From Thamnocephalis sphaerospora (taxonomy: Eukaryota; Zoopagomycota; Zoopagomycetes; Zoopagales; Sigmoideomycetaceae), in NCBI GenBank assembly GCA_003614735.1, contig KZ992606.1:1-26737 (forward strand): DNA of 26,737 nt. Reading direction: 5' to 3'. The translations under genes and the position numbers were made by a program. Below are positions 20,871-26,737 of this stretch, piece by piece. The notes below the pieces were generated by a model. That model was not told the origin of the DNA and did not search any database. It was given only the letters and a program-made list of their open reading frames with translations. The stretch's first letter is position 1, and each line of letters opens with the position of its first letter.

Positions 20871-22733
20871 ATGCTTACACGCGCGCTAGCAGTGTGCCTT
20901 ATTGCCCTTGCAGCCGTCAATAGCGCCTATAGTCAGCAAAGCAGCGTGCTGCTTCAGCCAGCGGCAGGTCATGACAAAGCTGCTGTGGCCGTGGAGAGCC
21001 GAGCCAAGGTGCCTCAGCAGCAAGATGCTACGCTCACACAGACGACGCGCAGAGGCAGCATAGATCATGATGGCTTCCAGCACCCATCGTTACGTATTCT
21101 CTTTAGCGCAACGCTGGGCGGATCCTCTCACATTTTGCCACTCCTGGACATGGGCGAAGCGTTGGTGGCACGAGGACATAATGTTACCTTTGCTACGTAC
21201 AACGAGTTGCTGCCCGATTATTTGCAGCCAGACTCTGAAATCAAAGGACTGGCTCTGGGCAAGGACACGTTTGGGCCCGAAAAGCGGGATGAAGTCTGGG
21301 GCAAGCACATGCACCATGACGGCGATGTGGACGAGCTACAGGTGCAGTACCTGATCGTCGAGTCGACTCTGGATACCTATCCAGAGCACTACAGGCGCTA
21401 TCGCGCTTGGATTACCGCAAATGAGCCGGACGTGTTTGTGTGCGATCTCTTTGCTGCAGCTTGCGCAGATGCTGCATACGAGGCCGGTGTGCCCTTTGTC
21501 ATTGTCAGCAGCACGGTGAACTTTCAGGGCTTTGCCGATCAGCCGTACCTATCCAACTTTTTGGGTCGCTTGCCGCCCACATACGAAAGCGCCGGCTTTT
21601 TTGAGCGTTTCGTAGATGCTGTGCTTATCCAGGCGAATATGGTCAGGCGCTTTCTGCCGCTGCTCCAACGACAGAGCGCCATATTTGCCGAGCTTGGTAT
21701 CCGCCCTTATGCTGGAGCACCGGAACGTTGGCACGACGGACTGGTGGTTATCAACAACTATTTTGGCTTTGAGGTAAGAAAGATAGCGGCGCTGTAGGTG
21801 GCCGCAGCTCATATTTAGTACATCCGCCAGACGCCACGACCATTACCGCCCAATACTTTTATGGTTGGACCGTACATGTCGCGCACTTACCCGCCTCTGT
21901 CGGACGAACTGAGCGCTTTTATGAACGCTCGCAAGCGGGTGGCCTATGTTGGATTTGGCGGTCAGGTTATCATGACAAAGGAGCGCGTTGCAGTAATCCT
22001 AGTCGAACTGCTGCGCGCACACCGCGATGGATTGCTGGATGGCGCAATATGGGGCTTGATGCTACTCAATAATGATGGCTTGCTGCCGGAAACCGTCCAA
22101 CTGGAAGGCCGTAATCCGGGCGATCCCTCAGAGACGCACAACATTGCGGACATGCGCGCAGGCAAGCATCCTGTCGTGCGTCTTTTGAACCGTGCACCGC
22201 AGCGTGCTATCCTGCATCACTCCGCCACACAGCTATTCATATCGCATGCTGGCATCCATTCCACCTACGAGAGCCTGTACGCCGGTGTCCCAATGCTGTG
22301 CATGCCAGTAATCGGCGATCAGACACCCAACTCGATCAAGCTGGAACACAACGGTGCGGGTCTTTGGCTGCAGCGGGGCAAAATCACCGGCGAATCGCTT
22401 CGCCAGCAGCTGTATCGCCTTTTGGGTCCCGAGGAATCCGAGTACTTTCGCGCCAATGCAGCGCGCATGCAGCGTGCCATTAGGCTGCTCGACCGCGATC
22501 ACAGCCGGGTGCTTGACCTGATTGAGATGGCAGCCGTGCCTGGCACCATAGCCGCGCATGAGAGTGCCGACTGGCGGATGCCGTGGTGGAAGGCCCGCAA
22601 CTATGACATTTACACCTTTATCTTTACGCTCTTTGGCGCGGTTTGTCTGCTGGTGGTCCATGCAGTGCGCCTTGCACTGGCGTATGTAAAGCGTCGAGTA
22701 CGCGCAGTGCTGGTCAAGCAGAAGCAACTGTAA
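20871..22733 (+). CDS. UDP-glycosyltransferase, signal peptide and C-terminal membrane anchor, 2 exons
   Basis: GT1-family enzyme moving a sugar from a UDP-sugar to a small or lipid acceptor, probably in the secretory pathway lumen. Exons 20871-21773 and 21819-22733 are joined across a 45-nt intron, giving 605 residues. MLTRALAVCLIALAAVNSAYS is a signal peptide. The N-terminal acceptor domain starts with ILFSATLGGSSHILPLLDMG, where His87 sits at the catalytic-base position of UGTs. The donor domain carries FISHAGIHSTYESLYAGVPMLCMP...GDQ, the UGT signature, with HAG where HGG is usual. Near the end, a hydrophobic helix (YTFIFTLFGAVCLLVVHAV) and a basic tail (KRRVRAVLVKQKQL) give the type I topology of animal UGTs. 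An in-frame frame extends upstream to 20736, but the ATG at 20871 precedes the signal peptide directly. Acceptor unknown. It lies between two 7TM paralogues. Confidence 0.9.
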
Positions 22734-22832
22734 TGGCACACTGTTGTCTGGCGCGCCTACATATGCGGAGCGTAGTCTTCACCTAGGCGGACCAGCGGCT
22801 GCTCCTTCGCTTGCAAGTAAATATACTATGAG

Positions 22833-22838
22833 TTTATT
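22833..22838 (-). terminator. Polyadenylation signal for the downstream 7TM gene
   Basis: AATAAA on the minus strand, 67 bases past the stop codon of the 7TM gene at 22905, in a short AT-rich stretch between two convergent genes. Confidence 0.45.
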
Positions 22839-22904
22839 AAAAGCAGCTATGCACCATCGAGCCAGCAAAAGAGCACTGGACCGTAGAGTCTTAAACTGCA
22901 TTCT

Positions 22905-23891
22905 CTATCGAAGCATCATGTAGCAGGCGTTGCGTTGCCGCGGCTGCACCTGATTGGCGGCTGCAGCGTGTGGCGAACGATTCCGCACAGCGTTTGTGTT
23001 GGATGGCGTGTCGGATGTTGTGTGCATAGTGCATATTGCGACACAGTGGCGCACTAGTAATGCAGAGGTGACGACCCAGTCTAATAAGATAAACATTTCG
23101 GAATGCGTGCCGAGAGCTTCGAATGCAACGCAAAACATGCAAATAAAGTTGGTAATGACAATTGCACAAATAGTCTGTGTTCCGTTGCGAACAAGACGCG
23201 CCCATGCCGCGGAACCGTAGCGGCGATACTGGCGATATACAACCATGATAAAAGCACCGGAAAACAAAATGTTGATTGGCGCCTCCATTCCAAGCTTTAC
23301 CCAGGGAAAATATGGCGGATAATAGACGATGCCTCCAACGCCCGGTGCCGAAGCCACCGGACTTGTCCAGAGCGTATAGGTGATAAACGGCTGTGGAAGC
23401 AGAAAAATGATGCCGGTCACCAGCAGCCATTTGTTGCGGTTGTGAACCAGATAGGCCCTTTGTAGTAAGGCGACGCTCACGCAGATCGAAGACACTGGCA
23501 ACGTAATGCCGACAAACCAGAGCAGTTGGCGATACGACGGTCCTCCAGGCATGTGAACCAGAAATATGATCACCACGTATCCTACGCCGACGAGACCCTG
23601 CAAAAGACAGCACCAGCTGGCGGTCACACCGGGACACCGATAGGCCATGCGCACGGCGACGAAAAAGTTGCGCAAGAATAGGTAGCTAACGGCGACATTG
23701 ATGACAAGCTGGGCATGCGTACCGAGCAGACGGACGCGTGTTTCCTCCACGTTATCAAGCGTCTGCATTTCAAAGTCTATTACGTTCAACTCGCCCGACG
23801 GATTCAGCGGAATACCCCATTGGTAGGTTGAGTTTTCCATCCAGTCTTTTGGTAGTACACTACGGCGGCTGATGTAGTCCCAGAATCGCAT
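22905..23891 (-). CDS. Seven-transmembrane protein, paralogue 2, intronless
   Basis: Intronless paralogue of the 18375-19339 gene, 328 residues from the ATG at 23891. The frame is open upstream to an ATG at 24077, but that extra part lacks similarity to paralogue 1 and is unlikely to be translated. The N-terminal segment YQWGIPLNPSGELN aligns with WFGSIPLHPLGERN of paralogue 1. Seven hydrophobic segments follow, with ASWCCLLQ, LLQRAYLV, RRYGSAAWARL...GTQ and LLDWVVTSALL. The cytosolic tail is longer, Asn/Ser/Arg-rich, and lacks similarity to the first copy. Function unknown; a sensory or transporter-like role would be a guess. The gene is convergent with the glycosyltransferase. Confidence 0.8.
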   Translation of the reverse strand: MRFWDYISRRSVLPKDWMENSTYQWGIPLNPSGELNVIDFEMQTLDNVEETRVRLLGTHAQLVINVAVSYLFLRNFFVAVRMAYRCPGVTASWCCLLQGLVGVGYVVIIFLVHMPGGPSYRQLLWFVGITLPVSSICVSVALLQRAYLVHNRNKWLLVTGIIFLLPQPFITYTLWTSPVASAPGVGGIVYYPPYFPWVKLGMEAPINILFSGAFIMVVYRQYRRYGSAAWARLVRNGTQTICAIVITNFICMFCVAFEALGTHSEMFILLDWVVTSALLVRHCVAICTMHTTSDTPSNTNAVRNRSPHAAAANQVQPRQRNACYMMLR

Positions 23892-24995
23892 TGCCACTAG
23901 GCGTGCGGCGTATCCAGTACTGCTACTAGCGAGAGAGGGTGCGTTTCGGGCGGAACAGCGGCGAGTGCGAGTGCAACACCGGATGTACATATGCACTGGC
24001 GTAATGGTCGGCCAAAGGTAGAGACGCAAGGCATACCAATAACACGAAAGCACCGGTAGTCTGTGCATACACCGCATGACGACAGCCGTATTACGCCCGC
24101 GCAGTATTCGTATTCAGACCGCGCATACCGCGCGACAGCCCGCTGCACCGTCTTGTGCTACCTGTGTTTATGGCGATGGCGGCCGCCAAAGACACCATGG
24201 TGCAGCATTGCTCAAGCATGCGGTGCAGAATACAACGCTGCTGCCCAGGCGTCCATTGGTGCATCTGAATCCGGCTAGCAGCCCGCAGGAGCAGGTACCA
24301 CCAGAGGCATGCGGACTGCCTATTGCAGCGGCGGTGACCGTCTGGCCAATTTCATCATCGATCTACCAGGCGAATGCCTGGTCTACTGCCTGGGTGTGCA
24401 GGCCATGCGACCGATGTTCGCGGCATCGTCGTGGCACAATGCTTTTGCACCTTGGCCAAAGCGGATGGCCGCCGTCGCCGTCGTGCTCTCTAGCAAAGCG
24501 TGCAAGCTATGCAGCGATGCCGTCCGGATCCGCATGCACAAAAATTCGCCCATCTGCGGATCCGCCCTTTGATTGCAGCGTCACATGATGGATGGCTGGC
24601 CGGCATGCTTGGTGCGCTGCTGTCTTTTGAGTGGTGCCGACTCCTGTACCTGCGCGGCACAAAACCCCCAGACTGTCCGGCCGATGAATCGTCGGTAATG
24701 CCGAGCCCACCATCGCCCGCCCAGGTCATCTTTGCGTGGCGCTAGCCAGTCGCGCACTGCATCCCATGCACGCACTCTGTCATCGGTCGTCTACAATGCA
24801 GCATTACACTATTGAATGGTACAATCGGCGGCTGCCGTCAGTTTGCGGCGATGCAGTCGGACAGCCTTCGTACGCAAGCCAAGCATGTTGGCTACTTTGC
24901 GCGCAACGACGCATTTTCAAGCACATGCTCCGGCCTGCCACCGCGCTCTTAAACTGCTAGGTACATGATGCGGGCCCCCACGCGGCCGCCGCCGT
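23892..24995. other. Region with open frames but no resolved gene
   Basis: Several plus-strand frames look partly coding. One from 24076 has an Arg/Thr/Ala-rich start resembling a mitochondrial presequence. Another around 24330-24500 reads LANFIIDLPGECLVYCLGVQ. A third around 24545-24745 reads LIAASHDGWLAGMLGALLSF. I could not join them with canonical, in-phase splice sites. They could be one small plus-strand gene, a decayed gene, or chance. The region should also hold the promoter of the 7TM gene at 22905-23891. Confidence 0.3.
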
Positions 24996-25975
24996 CTATA
25001 GTAGCATAAGTTTGTCTTGCCTTCCTTGCGCTGGCCGTAGACCAACGGCTACTGGACAAAACTGTGTTGCTTCAGCATGCATGCCAGTCACGATGCAGTC
25101 TGCAACGCAGCGACATTCTGCCTACCTTGAATGTGGCCATGTTTGCTGGCGGAAATGCCGCAACGGCTAGATTGTCGTTGCACGTTTTGCTTGCTTCCCT
25201 ATCGCCGCGACTGCTGCTGCTGCTGCCGCTGCCGCTGCCGATGCGCATGGCAGATTGGGTAGAGGTTGGCTTTGCGTGTATGCAGAGACGTGCGGCGACT
25301 GATGCATCGCCGGTGCCAACTAGTTGCAGACTTTCCAAAACAAAGTCTGGTCCATAGGACGTGTTCTGCAAAGTGGCACCGTCGGCAGTCTGATAGGCCA
25401 TGCTCTCAACGTGCCTCACCTACCTTTTTGCCGGACTTGACGTAGAGCGACATGTGGCAGCGCATGCCCTGCAGTGCCTTTCCAATGCGCCTGAGCCAGA
25501 GATTTCGACGCCCACCGTGCCCGTGGCCCGCCTGCCTGGTTATCCACTGCAGCGAGACGACGTGCGCAGCGCATTAGCACCGCCCATTGGCGCAGTGATG
25601 CTCGATGCCCACATGGTCCAGATCCGTGGCGGACAGTCCTAGGAGACGCTCTGCCTTGTCGTCAAACGCTATCACCGGATAGAGGCGGCGGCCATGTGCG
25701 ACGCTCATCTGGCGCAGCAGCATGCTTTTTAGATGGTGTGGCGTTTCTGCCTTGCGCTGGCCGCCTACCTGCAGACGGTACTCTTTGCGCGGCTCCTCCG
25801 TAACCAGGCCATGTGTGCTGCAGTAGAAGAGAGTGCACGGCTGCTCGCGCTCCTTCTCTGCCGTCTGGCCAGCACACGCAGCACCAAAGAGCTGGCTTTT
25901 CATTTCTCCAGGACCGTCGGTCGCCGTCGATTCCAGGTCCTCCTCGTCAGCAACACGCTCCAGCTTGACACGGCA
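24996..25975 (-). CDS. Back part of an unidentified gene, fused in frame to an SMC2 fragment
   Basis: Minus-strand exons 25975-25613, 25546-25424, 25365-25126 and 25061-24996 join in phase 0 throughout and end in TAG. I do not recognise the protein. It contains [67 protein letters not shown], a Gly/Ser run and a short tail. Strand-rich segments could form an OB- or clamp-like fold, but this is a guess. Its first codons are identical, on the opposite strand, to the end of the window (26690-26737), where the same gene begins. Here it lacks its own first exon and follows SMC2 codon 97 without a stop. It is therefore an inverted second copy, real or artefactual. Confidence 0.65.
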
Positions 25976-25983
25976 ATTCTCAT
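25928..25983 (-). repeat. Left arm of the inverted duplication
   Basis: These 56 bases are the reverse complement of 26682-26737 with one mismatch (25976 against 26689). The innermost 8 bases (25976-25983) are shared with genuine SMC2 sequence (Tyr-Glu-Asn codons), so they are microhomology at the junction. From 25975 leftwards identity is perfect up to the window limit of the partner arm. Confidence 0.97.
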
Positions 25984-26339
25984 AGCCGACCGGGCTCTTT
26001 TCACGATCCTGGTTATCAAACACAATCGTCACTGAAGCTTTGGTCACGCCTGCCTGGCCACGCTTGTACACCAGCTCGTTCAGATTGTTGGCGCGTACCT
26101 GCCCGCTACCACGTCAGCCGCTGTTCTTTTCTAGACATGCAAAGACCCACTACCCGTCTGCGCACGCCTACCGCAGACAGATTCTTGATGCCCAAAACAA
26201 AGCAAATGGCGTCCAGGATATTGGACTTGCCCGAGCCGTTCAGACCGGTGATGGCGTTGAATTCTGCATCCCAGCCGGTGATGTGCGTGCGCACCGCATA
26301 GGACTTGAAGCCCTCGATAATGAGCTCTTCGACGCGCAT
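25976..26339 (-). CDS. SMC2: Condensin ATPase SMC2, N-terminal fragment, truncated by junction
   Basis: N-terminal 97 residues of the condensin subunit SMC2, whose ATPase head, coiled coil and hinge compact mitotic chromosomes. Exons 26339-26172 and 26098-25976 are separated by a 73-nt intron. Residues 1-56 include [17 protein letters not shown] and the Walker [10 protein letters not shown] (32-40). Residues 57-97 read [21 protein letters not shown], then [18 protein letters not shown]2 should continue for roughly 1,100 more residues (EIT...VIGGRNKYLING next in the family); instead the sequence changes to an unrelated gene at 25975. The rest of SMC2 is not in this window. The start at 26339 fits the family exactly. 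Confidence 0.93.
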
Positions 26340-26553
26340 GATTCGCGTCACTGCATACAGTGTCAACCGCGTAGAGAGACTAGCGTGGCACCTCGTGGCT
26401 GGGACAGTGTGCGCGTGTGGTAGAGTGGCACGCGAGCGGTGAGCCGGCGTAAAGCGGAGAATACAAGAGCGCAGCGGGAAAGAGGCGGCAAACTCGGCGC
26501 GTTATTACTGGGATAGAACGCGTTTGTTTTCATTTCGTTACTGCCACGTCGAC
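26340..26553. promoter_or_regulatory. Bidirectional promoter region, SMC2 / unidentified gene
   Basis: 214 bp between the SMC2 start (minus) and the unidentified gene start (plus). It holds no long frame; the right part (26520-26545) is T-rich on the plus strand, near the presumed start of the plus-strand transcript. This arrangement appears to be the undisturbed one. Confidence 0.5.
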
Positions 26554-26737
26554 ATGAAGCATAGGCAGCTGACCAATTGCACCATTGTGCATGCCTTTAC
26601 GCAGCATATGCTGTGAGTATGCCTAGCATAACGCTGTATACGCCTGCTCACCTGCGCCTGCTAGCGATACGCATTGTCCGCATGAGAAATGCCGTGTCAA
26701 GCTGGAGCGTGTTGCTGACGAGGAGGACCTGGAATCG
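26554..26737 (+). CDS. Front part of the unidentified gene (runs off the window)
   Basis: Exon 1, 26554-26612, begins MKHRQLTNCTIVHAFTQHM. A 52-nt intron (GTGAGT...CTAG, 26613-26664) follows, and exon 2 from 26665 reads [19 protein letters not shown] and continues past the end. Exon 2 is in the same frame as the minus-strand copy at 25975. Together the two parts suggest a protein near 300 residues. No family is recognised; the N-terminus has no signal peptide. The start is chosen because it is the first ATG after the T-rich stretch and splices in phase. Confidence 0.6.
26682..26737 (+). repeat. Right arm of the inverted duplication
   Basis: Partner of 25928-25983, 55 of 56 bases identical in inverted orientation. 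The arm is cut by the window end, so its true length is unknown. The spacer between arms is 698 bp (25984-26681) and holds the SMC2 N-terminus, the shared promoter and the first exon of the unidentified gene. Confidence 0.97.

Overview
The window is nuclear DNA of a eukaryote, most likely an early-diverging fungus (Zoopagomycota/Mucoromycota grade; inferred from gene content, not proven). Genes are split by many short introns (about 45-105 nt). These have GTRNGT-type donors, branch sites close to GCTAAC/GCTGAC a few tens of bases before the acceptor, and two GC-AG cases. There are no operons, tRNAs, rRNAs or CRISPR arrays. Most exon models below were built by hand from splice sites, reading phase and family alignment; exon coordinates are in the entries.

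Layout. 356-1237 (-): MGT1-type O6-alkylguanine-DNA alkyltransferase, six exons. 1388-5108 (-): a large fusion of an archaeo-eukaryotic primase (AEP/PrimPol) module to a herpesvirus-UL9-like helicase module, open for about 1,200 codons but with several catalytic motifs altered. 5109-6277: about 1.2 kb without a recognised gene, holding a TATA box and an AATAAA. 6278-7606 (-): class I phosphatidylinositol transfer protein, eight exons including an 8-nt microexon. 7607-8525: divergent promoter region. 8526-12029 (+): MAK5/DDX24 DEAD-box helicase for 60S ribosome assembly, 15 exons. 12640-16254 (+): unrecognised low-complexity, coiled-coil, tail-anchored protein of 965 residues, 11 exons. 16321-18181 (-): NDUFAF7 homologue, eight exons. 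18375-19339 (-) and 22905-23891 (-): two paralogous seven-transmembrane proteins flanking a signal-peptide and membrane-anchored UDP-glycosyltransferase, 20871-22733 (+). 24996-26339 (-): N-terminus of condensin subunit SMC2 that runs, in frame, into the back part of an unrelated gene. The front part of that same gene starts on the + strand at 26554 and runs off the window.

Most genes are housekeeping and not functionally linked. Three points deserve attention. The first is the primase-helicase fusion with eroded motifs beside a DNA-repair gene, with a 41-42 bp repeat upstream of both. The second is the inverted duplication at the right edge, which breaks SMC2 and looks either like an amplification/assembly chimera or a very recent rearrangement. 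The third is the 7TM/glycosyltransferase/7TM cluster, whose paralogues differ by one intron.
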